Positions 9,318 through 19,113 of a stretch of DNA of 64,000 bases are shown in pieces (positions within the stretch are counted from its first letter, which is position 1; each line of letters opens with the position of its first letter). The position numbers were made by a program, and so were the translations under genes. Origin of the DNA: Solibacillus daqui (GTDB lineage Bacteria; Bacillota; Bacilli; Bacillales_A; Planococcaceae); contig NZ_CP114887.1 in NCBI RefSeq assembly GCF_028747805.1, positions 1,295,501-1,359,500 of the forward strand, written 5' to 3'. Below the pieces are notes generated by a model, which had not been told where the DNA came from, did no database searches, and worked only from the letters and a program-made list of their open reading frames with translations.

Positions 9318-10508
9318 TTAAGCAAAAACGGCTTTAATTTGTTCGATAGCCCAGTCTAAATCTTCATTTGAAATAATAAGTGGTGGTGCAAAGCGGATTA
9401 CTGTATCATGCGTCTCTTTACATAGTAATTGACGGTCCGCTAACTTTTCGCAGTAAGGGCGTGCAGCTTCTGTTAGCTCTACACCGATAAATAATCCTCG
9501 ACCACGTACTTCTTTAATAACAGGGTTGTCAATTTTCTTTAATTCATTTTGGAAGTATTCACCTAATTCTAGAGAGCGCTTCGTTAATTGCTCTTCTTCA
9601 ATCACTTCAAGCGCGGCAATAGATACAGCACATGCAAGTGGGTTACCACCGAATGTAGAGCCGTGTGAGCCTGGATTAAATACGCCTAAAATATCTTTAT
9701 TGGCAATAACAGCTGAGATTGGGAATACACCGCCCCCTAAAGCTTTCCCTAAAATTAAAATATCTGGTGTAATGTCTTCCCATTCATATGCGAATAACTT
9801 ACCTGTCCGTGAAAGACCTGTTTGAATTTCATCTGCAATGAATAGGACATTGTTTTCTTTACAAAGTTCAGCCGCAGCTTTAATGAAGCCCGCTGGTGGT
9901 AAGTTAATGCCTGCTTCCCCTTGAATTGGCTCGATAATAAACGCTGCTGTATTTGGTGTAATGGCAGCTTTTAATGCGTTAATATCACCGTATGGAATTA
10001 GCTCAAAGCCTGGTAGCATTGGACCAAAACCACGCTTGTATTCCGCTTCAGATGATAATGAAACAGCACCCATTGTACGACCGTGGAAGTTGCCGTTGCA
10101 GCCAATAATGACAGCTTGGTCAGCGGGAATGCCCTTTACCTCATAGCCCCAGCGACGTGCAGTTTTAATGGCAGTTTCTACCGCCTCGGCACCAGTGTTC
10201 ATCGGTAATACCATATCTTTGCCTGTTAGCTTGCAAAGTTTTTCATACCAAACCCCAAGTTTATCGCTATGGAATGCGCGTGATGTTAATGTTACTAAAT
10301 CTGCTTGATCCTTTAATGCTTGAATAATTTTTGGATGACGGTGACCTTGGTTTAATGCAGAATACGCTGATAGCATATCTAAATAACGATTTCCCTCTGG
10401 GTCTGTTACCCAAGCTCCTTCCGCTTTTTCAATTACGATTGGAAGTGGATGATAGTTATTTGCACCGAATTTTTGTGTTTTTTCAATTAATTGTGTTGTT
10501 TTTGTCAT
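9318..10508 (-). CDS. rocD: Ornithine aminotransferase RocD
   Basis: A PLP-dependent class III aminotransferase, 396 residues, converting ornithine plus 2-oxoglutarate to glutamate semialdehyde plus glutamate in arginine catabolism. It shows [18 protein letters not shown] at the N-terminus, [15 protein letters not shown] (PLP phosphate site), [13 protein letters not shown], and the PLP lysine in ILGKALGGG near residue 255. AAAGGAGGAG just before the ATG lies in the 14-bp gap after rocA, so the two form an operon. In B. subtilis rocD and rocA are in separate operons under the same regulator. Confidence 0.96.
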   Translation of the reverse strand: MTKTTQLIEKTQKFGANNYHPLPIVIEKAEGAWVTDPEGNRYLDMLSAYSALNQGHRHPKIIQALKDQADLVTLTSRAFHSDKLGVWYEKLCKLTGKDMVLPMNTGAEAVETAIKTARRWGYEVKGIPADQAVIIGCNGNFHGRTMGAVSLSSEAEYKRGFGPMLPGFELIPYGDINALKAAITPNTAAFIIEPIQGEAGINLPPAGFIKAAAELCKENNVLFIADEIQTGLSRTGKLFAYEWEDITPDILILGKALGGGVFPISAVIANKDILGVFNPGSHGSTFGGNPLACAVSIAALEVIEEEQLTKRSLELGEYFQNELKKIDNPVIKEVRGRGLFIGVELTEAARPYCEKLADRQLLCKETHDTVIRFAPPLIISNEDLDWAIEQIKAVFA

Positions 10509-10522
10509 GTTGAACTCCTCCT

Positions 10523-12073
10523 TTAAAATGTTTCTGAAATTGATTTTGCTTGCACATGTAATAATAAATAATCTGGTGATCCAGCTTTTGAATCTGTGCC
10601 AGACATATTGAAGCCGCCAAATGGTTGATAGCCAACAATTGCCGCTGTACAGCCACGGTTAATATATAGGTTTCCGACATGGAATTCACGTTTAGCACGT
10701 TCGATATTCGCGGCATTTTGTGAAATAACAGCCCCTGTTAAGCCGTAATCTGTGTTGTTTGCAATTTGTAATAAGTGATCGAAATCTTTTGCTTTAGAGA
10801 AAGCAAGCACTGGTCCGAAAATTTCCTCTTTCATTAAACGAGCATTTTCATCAATATCTGCAAAAATAGTTGGCTCTACAAAATAGCCTGTTGAATCATC
10901 AACTTGACCACCTGTCATGAGACGACCCTCTGTTTTTCCGATTTCGATATAGCCTTTAATTTTTTCAAATGATTGTTCACTAATAACAGGACCCATAAAC
11001 GTATTTTCTTCAGTTGGGTTGCCAACAATTAGTTGCTCTGTTAGCTCAACAACACGTTCTAATACAGCATCATAAACAGCTTCATGTACAACCGCACGTG
11101 AGCAAGCTGAGCATTTTTGGCCAGAATAGCCAAATGCCGATTTTGTGATGGACTGTGCAGCAAGTTCAATATCTGCTTCTTTGTCTACGATAATTGTATC
11201 TTTCCCGCCCATCTCAGCAATTACACGTTTTAACCAAATTTGACCTTCATGTACTTTTGCTGCGCGTTCATAAATGCGACAACCAACAGCGCGTGAACCT
11301 GTGAATGAAATAAAGCGTGTTTTTGGATGATCGACTAAATAGTCCCCAATTTCAGCACCGCTACCCGGTAAGTAGTTAACGATTCCATCCGGAAGACCAG
11401 CTTCTTTTAACACTTCCATAAATTTTGCTGCAATCACAGGTGCTGTTTCAGCAGGTTTTAAGACAACTGTATTTCCTGTCACAACTGCCGCTACAACTGT
11501 TCCCGCCATAATTGCCAGTGAAAAGTTAAATGGTGGAATAACAATGCCTACACCAAGTGGTAAGTAGGTAAATTCATTATGCTCCCAGGCATTATGGTTG
11601 AGTGGACGACCTTGAGAAAGCTCTAGTATTTGACGACCATAGTATTCTAAAAAATCGATACATTCAGCTGTTTCACCATCTGCCTCCGCCCATGGTTTTC
11701 CTACCTCTTTTACTAACCAAGCATTGAATTCGTGTTTACGACGACGTACAATCGCAGCTGCGCGGAATAAAATCCCTGCACGTAAGCTAGCAGATGTGTT
11801 TTTCCATGTTTCGAAATGTGTTAATGATGATTGAATGGCTTGCTCTGCGATTTCTTTTGTTGCGTAATGGACTCTTCCGATAATTTCAGCTTTATTAGCA
11901 GGGTTAATTGAATGAACGATGTGCGAACTTTCGATAAACTTGCCATCAATAATGATTGGGTATGTTTTGCCAAGCTCGCTTTCAACTTTATTAATCGAGG
12001 AAATAATTTCCGCTGTTGCAGCCGGATCCGTTTTAAAAGTTGATAGTGGCTCGTGTTTGTATGATACAGGCAT
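10523..12073 (-). CDS. rocA: 1-pyrroline-5-carboxylate dehydrogenase RocA
   Basis: A 516-residue NAD-dependent aldehyde dehydrogenase that oxidises glutamate semialdehyde/P5C to glutamate, directly consuming the RocD product. The catalytic Cys is in [12 protein letters not shown] (~315-325), the active-site Glu in IAEMGGKD (~285-292), and the NAD-binding region contains [10 protein letters not shown]. Length matches B. subtilis RocA (515 aa). AAGGAGTGA lies 8 nt before the ATG. About 120 bp upstream is a sigma-54 type promoter, and the divergent gene encodes a sigma-54 activator, so arginine/ornithine induction is expected. Confidence 0.96.
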   Translation of the reverse strand: MPVSYKHEPLSTFKTDPAATAEIISSINKVESELGKTYPIIIDGKFIESSHIVHSINPANKAEIIGRVHYATKEIAEQAIQSSLTHFETWKNTSASLRAGILFRAAAIVRRRKHEFNAWLVKEVGKPWAEADGETAECIDFLEYYGRQILELSQGRPLNHNAWEHNEFTYLPLGVGIVIPPFNFSLAIMAGTVVAAVVTGNTVVLKPAETAPVIAAKFMEVLKEAGLPDGIVNYLPGSGAEIGDYLVDHPKTRFISFTGSRAVGCRIYERAAKVHEGQIWLKRVIAEMGGKDTIIVDKEADIELAAQSITKSAFGYSGQKCSACSRAVVHEAVYDAVLERVVELTEQLIVGNPTEENTFMGPVISEQSFEKIKGYIEIGKTEGRLMTGGQVDDSTGYFVEPTIFADIDENARLMKEEIFGPVLAFSKAKDFDHLLQIANNTDYGLTGAVISQNAANIERAKREFHVGNLYINRGCTAAIVGYQPFGGFNMSGTDSKAGSPDYLLLHVQAKSISETF

Positions 12074-12194
12074 TTATAAATCACTCCTTAATTAATGTAG
12101 GTGAAAAATATAGCCTAGGGCAAAACCAAACGCAATGGATTGCACGGTATGGCATATGTTTTCTGTTTTCAAAATAAATGCTTCACTTATTAAT

Positions 12195-12212
12195 AAGCAA
12201 GAACGATGCCAA
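12195..12212 (-). promoter_or_regulatory. Sigma-54 (SigL) -24/-12 promoter for rocA-rocD
   Basis: Minus-strand TTGGCATCGTTCTTGCTT matches the TTGGCAC-N5-TTGCW consensus, with exactly 10 nt between the invariant GG and GC. It lies about 120 bp upstream of rocA and adjacent to genes for the cognate sigma factor and activator. Confidence 0.85.
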
Positions 12213-12259
12213 TTGAAAATGGTGTGAAACACACGGTTTTCCGTACTAAAGCAAAATAA

Positions 12260-12299
12260 TTTGGCGCAAAATAATTAAAAATTTCGTAATTGTGCCAAA
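12260..12299 (+). promoter_or_regulatory. Inverted repeat, candidate activator (RocR) upstream site
   Basis: TTTGGCGCAA (12260-12269) and TTGTGCCAAA (12290-12299) form an imperfect inverted repeat (9 of 10) with a 20-bp spacer. It lies about 48-87 bp behind the sigma-54 promoter and just before the activator gene. Neither arm has a -12 element at the right distance, so it reads as a protein-binding site and not as a second promoter. RocR binding is inferred from context. Confidence 0.5.
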
Positions 12300-12331
12300 A
12301 TTTTGTGATAAGATGTGGGGGGGTGAGTGAT

Positions 12332-13711
12332 GTGGCAGAAAATAATTTACAAAAGATGAATTTAATTTATCAAGAAATTATCGAACAGCTAGATGTTGGA
12401 ATTCATGCTGTAGATGAAGCTGGAAATACATTAATTTATAATCGGAAAATGTGCGAAATGGAGTCAATGAAGAAGGAAGATGTTCTCGGAAAAAATATTC
12501 AGGATGTCTTTAAATTTCAGGAAAATCAAGAAAGCACATTGCTCCACTCGTTGCAAAGTAAAAAAGAAATTTTAAATGTCAAGCAAACCTATTTTAATAA
12601 TCGTGGTATCGAGATTACAACGATTAATAAAACATTACCGATACAAGCGAATCGTCAAATGGTAGCAGCAGTTGAAATTGCAACGGATGTCACAAAGATG
12701 GAAAAGCTAATGCGTGCTAAAAAACAAACGAATGATGAAACCCTGTCATTTAATCAAATAATAGGGAAAAGTGAGCCGCTAATGGAAGTAATTGAGCTAG
12801 CCAAACGCGCAACTCGTACGAATTCAAATGTACTCATAGTTGGTGAGACAGGTACAGGGAAAGAATTATTTGCGCAAAGTATACATCATGAGAGTGACCG
12901 CGCAACAAAACCCTTTGTCTCGCAAAACTGTGCAGCACTACCGGATAGCTTAATTGAAAGTATTCTTTTTGGAACGGCACGCGGTGCTTTTACAGGTGCT
13001 CTTGATAGTCCGGGCTTATTTGAGCAGGCGCAAGGGGGGACCTTATTACTTGATGAACTGAATTCGTTAAATATTACGCTACAGGCCAAGCTACTTCGTG
13101 TGATTCAAGAAAAAAAGGTACGAAGACTAGGAGCTACAAAAGAAATAGATATTGATGTTCGTATCATTGCCACGATGAACGAGGATCCAGTAGATGCTAT
13201 TGCTTCAGGGAAATTACGTAAAGATTTATATTTCCGCCTAGCCGTAATTACGGTAATGGTACCAGCATTACGTGAACGAATAGATGACTTACCTGTTTTA
13301 ATGGACTATTTCATCAGTCAATATAATCAATTATTTTCGATGAATGTGGATGGGGTGTCTGAGGAGGTATTTGCATTATTTGCTACTCATAACTGGCCAG
13401 GAAATATACGAGAGCTTGAGCATGCAATTGAAGCGGCTATGAATTTAATGCATCATGAGCGTGAAATTATGTATGAGCATTTGCCTTACCATTACCGAAA
13501 GGGCGATAAAGGTCAACATAAATTGAGCCCATTGAAAAAAAACTATAGTGGTCAATTACTCGATCAGCTAGCTCAATTTGAGCAACAAGTGATTGAGGAT
13601 ACACTAAGGCAAAATGATAATCACATAACAAATTCAGCACAGCAGCTTGGATTAAGTCGTCAAAGCTTGCAATATCGAATGAAGCGCTTACAAATTCGTG
13701 GAGGAGAATAG
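12332..13711 (+). CDS. rocR: RocR-like sigma-54-dependent transcriptional activator
   Basis: A 459-residue bacterial enhancer-binding protein. It has an N-terminal PAS sensor (~10-115), a central AAA+ domain with Walker A GETGTGKE (~170) and the sigma-54-contact loop GAFTGA (~218-223), and a C-terminal Fis-type helix-turn-helix (~410-459, NSAQQLGLSRQSLQYRMKRL). Length is close to B. subtilis RocR (461 aa). The GTG at 12332 is chosen because a run of seven G residues ends 8 nt upstream; an in-frame GTG at 12323 is possible. Divergence from rocAD and adjacency to sigL support an arginine/ornithine-responsive role. Other PAS-type activators (e.g. BkdR-like) cannot be excluded on sequence alone. 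Confidence 0.85.
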   Translation: MAENNLQKMNLIYQEIIEQLDVGIHAVDEAGNTLIYNRKMCEMESMKKEDVLGKNIQDVFKFQENQESTLLHSLQSKKEILNVKQTYFNNRGIEITTINKTLPIQANRQMVAAVEIATDVTKMEKLMRAKKQTNDETLSFNQIIGKSEPLMEVIELAKRATRTNSNVLIVGETGTGKELFAQSIHHESDRATKPFVSQNCAALPDSLIESILFGTARGAFTGALDSPGLFEQAQGGTLLLDELNSLNITLQAKLLRVIQEKKVRRLGATKEIDIDVRIIATMNEDPVDAIASGKLRKDLYFRLAVITVMVPALRERIDDLPVLMDYFISQYNQLFSMNVDGVSEEVFALFATHNWPGNIRELEHAIEAAMNLMHHEREIMYEHLPYHYRKGDKGQHKLSPLKKNYSGQLLDQLAQFEQQVIEDTLRQNDNHITNSAQQLGLSRQSLQYRMKRLQIRGGE

Positions 13712-13712
13712 T

Positions 13713-15035
13713 ATGGAGTATTCGATGCATCAGCAGCAAGCTTTGCAATTGAAGTTAGCGATTACACCTTCGCTTCGACAATCGCTTGATATATTATCGT
13801 ACACAGTATCAGATTTGATTACACATATTCAACAGCAAGCAGAAGCAAATCCACTGATGGACGTGTCGACTGCTCGTTTAGAATCGTATTGTGTAGAAAT
13901 GGCGAAAATGCACAATGATACAAATAGTACACAATCCGATTTGTATGAGAAGGCGACAACGCTTCAAACAATGGAGCGTTTTTTATTAGAGCAAGTTGCA
14001 GGGGTCAAAACATGTACAGCTACCGAACGAGAGGTATTAATATTCTTTATCCGCAATTTAAATGATTCAGGTTATTTAATGTGTGATATAGAAGATGCAG
14101 CGGTGCAATTTGCGCTTACTTTAGAAGAAGTACTAGATGTTTTGAAAATTCTACAAAGCTTTGAGCCAGCTGGAATAGCTGCGAGGTCATTGGCGGAATG
14201 TTTGGCGTTACAGCTGCGTGAAGAAAAACAAGTACCGGCCTATACGGAAGAAATTATTTTACAGCATTTAGACGAGCTAGCATCGCGTAAATTTACAGAG
14301 CTTGCGACTATTTTTTCCTGTAGTGAAACCGAAATCGAACAGGTTTTACAGTTTATTCAAACGTTAAATCCGCGTCCAGTTTTTGAGGTGCAAACAGAGC
14401 AACCACAATATATTTTTCCTGATATCGTATTAGAAATTGTAGATGGTGTAGGTGTGCTACAAGTAAATGACAATTTTTTGCCTGAAATTTCAATTAGTTC
14501 AGCTTATGATGAGCTAATGAAGGAAAACGAAGAAGTAGCTCAATTTATGAAAGGGAAAATTTCTGAAATCTTACTCTTAAAAAAGGGAATTGAACAAAGG
14601 CATCTTACTTTGTATAAAGTGACTCAAGAAATTATGAGTGCGCAACCACATTTTCTACGGGAAGGGAAAAAGGGATTGCAGCCACTCCGTTTGAAAGAAA
14701 TTGCTGAAAAAACAGGTTTTCATGAATCAACCATTAGTCGAACGATTAATAAAAAATACATCCAAACGCCTCATGGTATGTTTTTATTAAAGCAATTTTT
14801 CATTCGTGGATTATTAAATGAGCAAGGAATTAATCAAGATATTCAATTCATTCAATTGCAAATAAAAAAGACAATTGATGAGGAGGATAAAGTCAATCCG
14901 TATTCCGATCAGCGAATAGTTCAGCTTTTAGCTGATGAAGGGATTTTTATTGCGAGAAGAACGGTTGCAAAATATCGTGAGCATTTATGCATTCCGCCCT
15001 CTTCCAAAAGACGTATTTCCGATATGAAAGGATGA
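13713..15035 (+). CDS. sigL: RNA polymerase sigma-54 factor SigL (RpoN)
   Basis: A 440-residue sigma-54. It has the N-terminal Gln/Leu-rich activator-interaction region (QQALQLKLAITPSLRQSLDIL, ~5-25), the core-binding middle region, the HTH segment around HESTISRTINKKYI, and a perfect RpoN box ARRTVAKYRE (~415-424) that contacts the -24 element. The ATG at 13713 follows TGGAGGAGA, which overlaps the end of the activator gene, so the two are co-transcribed and probably coupled. In B. subtilis sigL is not next to rocR. Confidence 0.96.
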   Translation: MEYSMHQQQALQLKLAITPSLRQSLDILSYTVSDLITHIQQQAEANPLMDVSTARLESYCVEMAKMHNDTNSTQSDLYEKATTLQTMERFLLEQVAGVKTCTATEREVLIFFIRNLNDSGYLMCDIEDAAVQFALTLEEVLDVLKILQSFEPAGIAARSLAECLALQLREEKQVPAYTEEIILQHLDELASRKFTELATIFSCSETEIEQVLQFIQTLNPRPVFEVQTEQPQYIFPDIVLEIVDGVGVLQVNDNFLPEISISSAYDELMKENEEVAQFMKGKISEILLLKKGIEQRHLTLYKVTQEIMSAQPHFLREGKKGLQPLRLKEIAEKTGFHESTISRTINKKYIQTPHGMFLLKQFFIRGLLNEQGINQDIQFIQLQIKKTIDEEDKVNPYSDQRIVQLLADEGIFIARRTVAKYREHLCIPPSSKRRISDMKG

Positions 15036-15102
15036 AGCAGCTTGTTTTCACCGATTCGAGAATTTGGGCAGCTATCAGATTACGATAATGTACTAGTTGT
15101 GA

Positions 15103-15210
15103 ACTGTTGGCTTTGCTTGGGTAGTTCCTGCTTTTTTAGGGATGATTCTCGGCTACTTTAATCGAAAAAAATCAAAAGAGGCACAACTACCAGAATCGAT
15201 AATGGAATAA
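15103..15210 (+). pseudogene. Possible 3' remnant of a membrane protein gene
   Basis: A 35-codon stretch reads as a hydrophobic helix followed by a basic/acidic tail (GFAWVVPAFLGMILGYFNRK..., ending at TAA 15208). This resembles the C-terminus of a membrane transporter or small membrane protein. An in-frame stop lies just upstream and there is no convincing start with a ribosome site. It may be what remains of a gene deleted between sigL and ypjC. The original family cannot be named. Confidence 0.3.
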
Positions 15211-15261
15211 TGCAAAAGCTGGTTTTTAATAATCATCAACAATGATTTTGGAATTTTATTA

Positions 15262-15306
15262 AAAAAGTCGATTCATACTAAAAATAGTAGTATGAATCGA
15301 CTTTTT
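15262..15306. terminator. Bidirectional rho-independent terminator between sigL and ypjC
   Basis: A 19-bp near-perfect inverted repeat (AAAAAGTCGATTCATACTA and complement) with a 7-nt loop, with A and T runs on opposite sides, so it serves both converging transcripts. Confidence 0.92.
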
Positions 15307-15318
15307 CAGTGCTCTCTT

Positions 15319-16185
15319 TTAATGAATCGGTTGTTTTTTGTCATCTAATGTAAAGCCTTCACCTGAAACATCTCGTACATCCATAATGGTTACAAAAGCG
15401 TGAGGGTCAATGCCGTAAATAATATTTTTTAAACGTACAAGCTCATTTCGTGCAACGACACAATACAATACATCTCGGTGCTCTTTTGTAAAGTGACCAT
15501 GACCATCGAATATTGTTACTCCTCGTTCCATCTGTTTAGAAATTAAATCGGCAATTTCATTTGATTTTGGAGAAATGATGAATGTCCCTTTTGCTGAATT
15601 GGCTCCTTCTTGAACGAAATCAATTACGCGCCCCCCTACATAAACAGCAACTAATGTATACATCATCGAGCGGGCATCCAAAAATGTTGCCCATGATAAA
15701 ATAATAACGACAAAATCAAAGCCAAACATCGTTTTACCAATGCTCCAACCTAAATATTTATTTGCTAGGCGGGCGACGATATCAACTCCACCCGTTGTCC
15801 CACCGAAGCGGAATACAATCCCTAAACCAACCCCAACGAATACACCTGCAAATAAGGAAACGAGGAATAAATCCTCTTGTAGGTTCATTTTGAATTCATA
15901 CACGTGGAATATTTTTAAGAAAACAGAAACACCAAATGTGCCGATAAGCGTGTAAATGAACGTTTTCTTCCCAAGTAAGCGCCAGCCAATAATAAACATC
16001 GGTATATTTAATAACAAATTCAGTAATGCTGGGTCCCAATTTAGTGTAAAATATAAAATAAGTGTAATGCCACTAAAACCGCCCTCACCAAGTTGGTTTT
16101 GCATATTAAAATGCACAAAACCAAAGCTAAAGATGGCAGTTCCAATGAGGATACCGATGATGTTTTTAATTTTGATGCCCTGCAT
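15319..16185 (-). CDS. ypjC: YitT/YpjC-family membrane protein (UPF0750, DUF2179 C-terminus)
   Basis: A 288-residue protein with five to six N-terminal membrane helices (residues ~8-190, GxGxG-rich helix VGVGLGIVFRFGGTTGGVDI) and a soluble C-terminal DUF2179 domain (~200-288, TIFDGHGHFTKEHRDVLYCVV). This is the YitT/YpjC architecture, and the gene lies in the ypj region. The start at 16185 is preferred over the ATG six bases upstream, because AGGAGG abuts that earlier ATG with no spacing. It is inverted relative to its neighbours. Transport substrate unknown. Confidence 0.88.
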   Translation of the reverse strand: MQGIKIKNIIGILIGTAIFSFGFVHFNMQNQLGEGGFSGITLILYFTLNWDPALLNLLLNIPMFIIGWRLLGKKTFIYTLIGTFGVSVFLKIFHVYEFKMNLQEDLFLVSLFAGVFVGVGLGIVFRFGGTTGGVDIVARLANKYLGWSIGKTMFGFDFVVIILSWATFLDARSMMYTLVAVYVGGRVIDFVQEGANSAKGTFIISPKSNEIADLISKQMERGVTIFDGHGHFTKEHRDVLYCVVARNELVRLKNIIYGIDPHAFVTIMDVRDVSGEGFTLDDKKQPIH

Positions 16186-16546
16186 TGTCATCCTCCTAAG
16201 ATACGATTAAAATTTTGTTTAGAAAGCTGAAAAAGTTACATCGTTTGTCCCGTAAATTGGGCAGGAAAGTAATGGAAATGTGTGAAATGAAACAAGACAA
16301 TGTAACAAGTAAGTGATTACCCGAAAAAACCGATTGGATGAAGATTCACCTTATTATGTTAGATTTTTGTACTTTTGACAACAACCATTGCATAATAAGG
16401 AAGGGTATTTATTTTGAGTGAATAGGAAAGTATTAATTTTTCATTGAAATCCAAATTAGAAAAAACAGCATTTCGCATAGAATATGTCTTTTTTAATTAT
16501 TCATCATATTATTAATAATCATGTATAGGAAAAGGGAGTTTTTGTA
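16186..16546. other. ypjC-dapB divergent intergenic region
   Basis: 361 bp without a supportable gene. B. subtilis ypjD (MazG-like), normally just upstream of dapB, is absent. A short repeat copy lies at 16421-16480. No convincing -35/-10 pair was found, although promoters for both flanking genes must lie here. Confidence 0.5.
16421..16480 (+). repeat. Short dispersed intergenic repeat, copy B
   Basis: Shares AAAGTATTAATTTT, CATTGAAATCCA and AAAAAACAGCATTTC-type blocks with copy A at 7446-7496. Both copies lie within about 75-190 bp of a downstream start codon. Confidence 0.45.
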
Positions 16547-17344
16547 ATGTCAATTAAAGTAGCAATTGCTGGTGCGCGTGGAAAAATGGGAACCGAGGCC
16601 GTACATACTGTAATGAAGCATGAGGCAATGGAGTTAGTAGCGGTACTAGATTATAAAGAAATAGGAACAACATTAGCTGAGTTGGAACAATTCCCGACAA
16701 CTTATGAAGTCCCAGTTTATACAGATTTTGCACGATTAGTAGCTGAAACGAAGCCGGATGTTTTCGTAGATTTAACAAACCCACATTTTGTGTATGAACG
16801 TACGAAGGAAGCATTATTACATAATATACGACCAGTAGTTGGAACGACAGGCTTTACCGACGAACAATTACAAGAGTTGCAAGATTTAGCGAAAGATAAG
16901 AAAATTGGTTGTATCATTGCACCGAACTTCGCAATTGGTGCGATATTAATGATGAAATTTGCAAAAGAGGCTTCTAAATACTTCCCAGATGTTGAAATTA
17001 TCGAAATGCATCATGATCAAAAGTTAGATGCTCCGTCAGGAACAGGCATTAAAACAGCGCAAATGATTAGTGAAGTGCGCAATGCAAAACAACAAGGTCA
17101 TCCAGATGAACAAGAAACACATACTGGTGCGCGTGGTGCTGAATACGAAGGGATGCGCATTCATTCAGTGCGTCTGCCCGGTTTAGTAGCGCATCAACAA
17201 GTATTATTTGGAGGAACAGGTGAATTATTAACGATTCGTCATGACTCATATAATCGTGGTAGCTTTATGGGGGGCATCGCGTTTTGTGTAGAAGAAGTGA
17301 TGAAACGTGAATCGCTAATTTACGGGCTAGAGAATATTATTTAG
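16547..17344 (+). CDS. dapB: 4-hydroxy-tetrahydrodipicolinate reductase DapB
   Basis: NAD(P)H-dependent reductase of the lysine/diaminopimelate pathway, 265 residues. N-terminal Rossmann motif [11 protein letters not shown] (residues 4-14), the catalytic segment [14 protein letters not shown] (~148-161, with the conserved His pair and Lys), and [16 protein letters not shown] in the C-terminal domain. AAAAGGGAG precedes the ATG. It opens a dapB-mgsA-bshA-cca-birA series in the same order as B. subtilis, less bshB1. Confidence 0.97.
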   Translation: MSIKVAIAGARGKMGTEAVHTVMKHEAMELVAVLDYKEIGTTLAELEQFPTTYEVPVYTDFARLVAETKPDVFVDLTNPHFVYERTKEALLHNIRPVVGTTGFTDEQLQELQDLAKDKKIGCIIAPNFAIGAILMMKFAKEASKYFPDVEIIEMHHDQKLDAPSGTGIKTAQMISEVRNAKQQGHPDEQETHTGARGAEYEGMRIHSVRLPGLVAHQQVLFGGTGELLTIRHDSYNRGSFMGGIAFCVEEVMKRESLIYGLENII

Positions 17345-17360
17345 AAACGAGATGACATAT

Positions 17361-17765
17361 ATGAAGATTGCATTAATTGCACATGATCGTAAAAAAGATA
17401 ATTTAATTCAATTTGCAATTGCTTACCAAGCGATTTTAGCAGAGCATGACTTATATGCAACAGGTACCACAGGAACAATGATTGAAGCTGAAACAGGTTT
17501 ACCGATTACCAAATTTCGCTCTGGCCCTCTTGGCGGAGATCAACAAATTGGCGCAATGATTGCTAATAATGATATGGATATGGTATTTTTCTTCCGCGAT
17601 CCATTAACGGCACAACCTCATGAGCCGGACGTTATGGCATTAGTGCGATTATGTGACCTGTATCATATTCCTTTAGCGACAAATATGGGGACAGCTGAAA
17701 TCCTATTAAAAGGATTAAAAGAAGGCTTTGTCGATTGGCGCACTTTAGGAGAACGTAGACAATAA
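17361..17765 (+). CDS. mgsA: Methylglyoxal synthase MgsA
   Basis: Converts dihydroxyacetone phosphate to methylglyoxal plus phosphate as a glycolytic overflow bypass. 134 residues. [12 protein letters not shown] at the N-terminus, the phosphate-binding [19 protein letters not shown], the catalytic Asp in [15 protein letters not shown], and NMGTAE are all present. The ATG at 17361 is preferred over one three codons upstream because it gives the normal family N-terminus, with GAGATGA about 6 nt before it. It begins 16 bp after dapB. Confidence 0.96.
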   Translation: MKIALIAHDRKKDNLIQFAIAYQAILAEHDLYATGTTGTMIEAETGLPITKFRSGPLGGDQQIGAMIANNDMDMVFFFRDPLTAQPHEPDVMALVRLCDLYHIPLATNMGTAEILLKGLKEGFVDWRTLGERRQ

Positions 17766-17949
17766 AGAATCAATGACGCTTACTTTTATTTCATTCAGAT
17801 TTATTTTGAAGTATAAGAAATTATAAATTTTTTCAAATTAGCGCTTTTCTTATAAAAACTCGAAGTTCCTAATAAAATTTGCAACAAATACCAGAGGCGT
17901 TACTTCTAACATGAGAAGGATACGTACTTTTGAAGGGTTGGTGAGACGA

Positions 17950-19113
17950 ATGAAAAAATTAAAAATTGGTATTACATGTTACCCAACTGTAGGGGGCTCT
18001 GGTGTAATTGCAACAGAGCTAGGGAAAATGTTAGCAGAGCGTGGTCATGAAATTCATTTCATCACATCGAGCGTACCATTTCGATTAAACAAAATTTATC
18101 CAAACGTCTTTTTCCACGAAGTTGAAGTGAATAATTATTCGGTATTTCAATATCCACCATACGATATTGCACTTGCAAGTAAGATGGCGGACGTGATTAA
18201 AGAAGAACATTTAGATATTTTACATGTGCATTATGCGATACCACATGCAGTGTGTGCGGTTTTAGCACGTGATATGAGCGGACGAGACTTCGGTATTGTT
18301 ACAACGCTTCATGGTACAGATATTTCAGTCCTTGGCGAAGATTCAACATTAGCACAGGCCATTAAATACGGTATTGATCGTTCTGATGCTGTAACGGCTG
18401 TTTCAGAAGCTTTAAAACAACAAACCTATGATTTAATTGACACAAATGCTCCTATTGACACAATTTATAACTTTGTTGATGAACAAGTCTTTAAACCAGG
18501 AGATCCAGGGAATTTAAAGCAGCAGTTTGGCATAGAGGACGATGAAAAAGTCATTATCCACGTTTCAAACTTCCGCAAAATTAAAAATTTACCTGATATC
18601 ATCGAATCTTTTATGAAAATTCGAACTCGAATGCCAGCGAAACTATTACTTGTAGGCGATGGTCCTGAAAAACATCGTGTCATGGAACAAGTAAAAGCTT
18701 CGGCATATAAAAAAGATGTACTGTTTTTAGGGAAACAAGAAAATATAACAGAGCTTTATACGATTAGTGATTTAAAGTTACTCTTATCTGAAAAAGAATC
18801 TTTTGGACTTGTATTACTAGAAGCAATGGCTTGCGGTGTGCCAGGAATTGGTACGGCAATTGGTGGTATACCTGAAGTTATTGAGCATGGTGTCAATGGT
18901 TACATTGTAGAGCTAGGGGATACTCAGGCAGTAGCGGATTATGCAGTGCAACTGTTACAAGATGAACAACAGCATTCTGCATTCCGTCAAGCTGCACTTC
19001 ATGCTGTATCCGAACATTTCCATCAGCACAAAATCATTAAGCAATACGAAGATCTATATGAAAGAGTGGTCGCAAAGAAAAATGATTCCGAAACAATGGC
19101 AAATCGCAATTGA
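17950..19113 (+). CDS. bshA: N-acetyl-alpha-D-glucosaminyl L-malate synthase BshA
   Basis: A GT4-family retaining glycosyltransferase making GlcNAc-malate from UDP-GlcNAc and L-malate, the first step of bacillithiol synthesis. 387 residues. [15 protein letters not shown] (donor loop), [15 protein letters not shown], and the GT4 EX7E region [16 protein letters not shown] are present. The ATG at 17950 follows GGTTGGTGAG; an upstream in-frame start would add 13 residues not typical of the family. The deacetylase gene bshB1, which sits between mgsA and bshA in B. subtilis, is missing, and 184 bp of non-coding DNA precede this gene. Confidence 0.96.
   Translation: MKKLKIGITCYPTVGGSGVIATELGKMLAERGHEIHFITSSVPFRLNKIYPNVFFHEVEVNNYSVFQYPPYDIALASKMADVIKEEHLDILHVHYAIPHAVCAVLARDMSGRDFGIVTTLHGTDISVLGEDSTLAQAIKYGIDRSDAVTAVSEALKQQTYDLIDTNAPIDTIYNFVDEQVFKPGDPGNLKQQFGIEDDEKVIIHVSNFRKIKNLPDIIESFMKIRTRMPAKLLLVGDGPEKHRVMEQVKASAYKKDVLFLGKQENITELYTISDLKLLLSEKESFGLVLLEAMACGVPGIGTAIGGIPEVIEHGVNGYIVELGDTQAVADYAVQLLQDEQQHSAFRQAALHAVSEHFHQHKIIKQYEDLYERVVAKKNDSETMANRN

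Noticed and set aside
12260..12299. Second sigma-54 promoter at TTGGCAC / TTGGCGC
   Set aside because: Neither orientation has TTGC at the required distance; treated as an activator site.
16375..16400. TTGACA upstream of dapB as a promoter -35
   Set aside because: No acceptable -10 sequence at 16-18 bp downstream.
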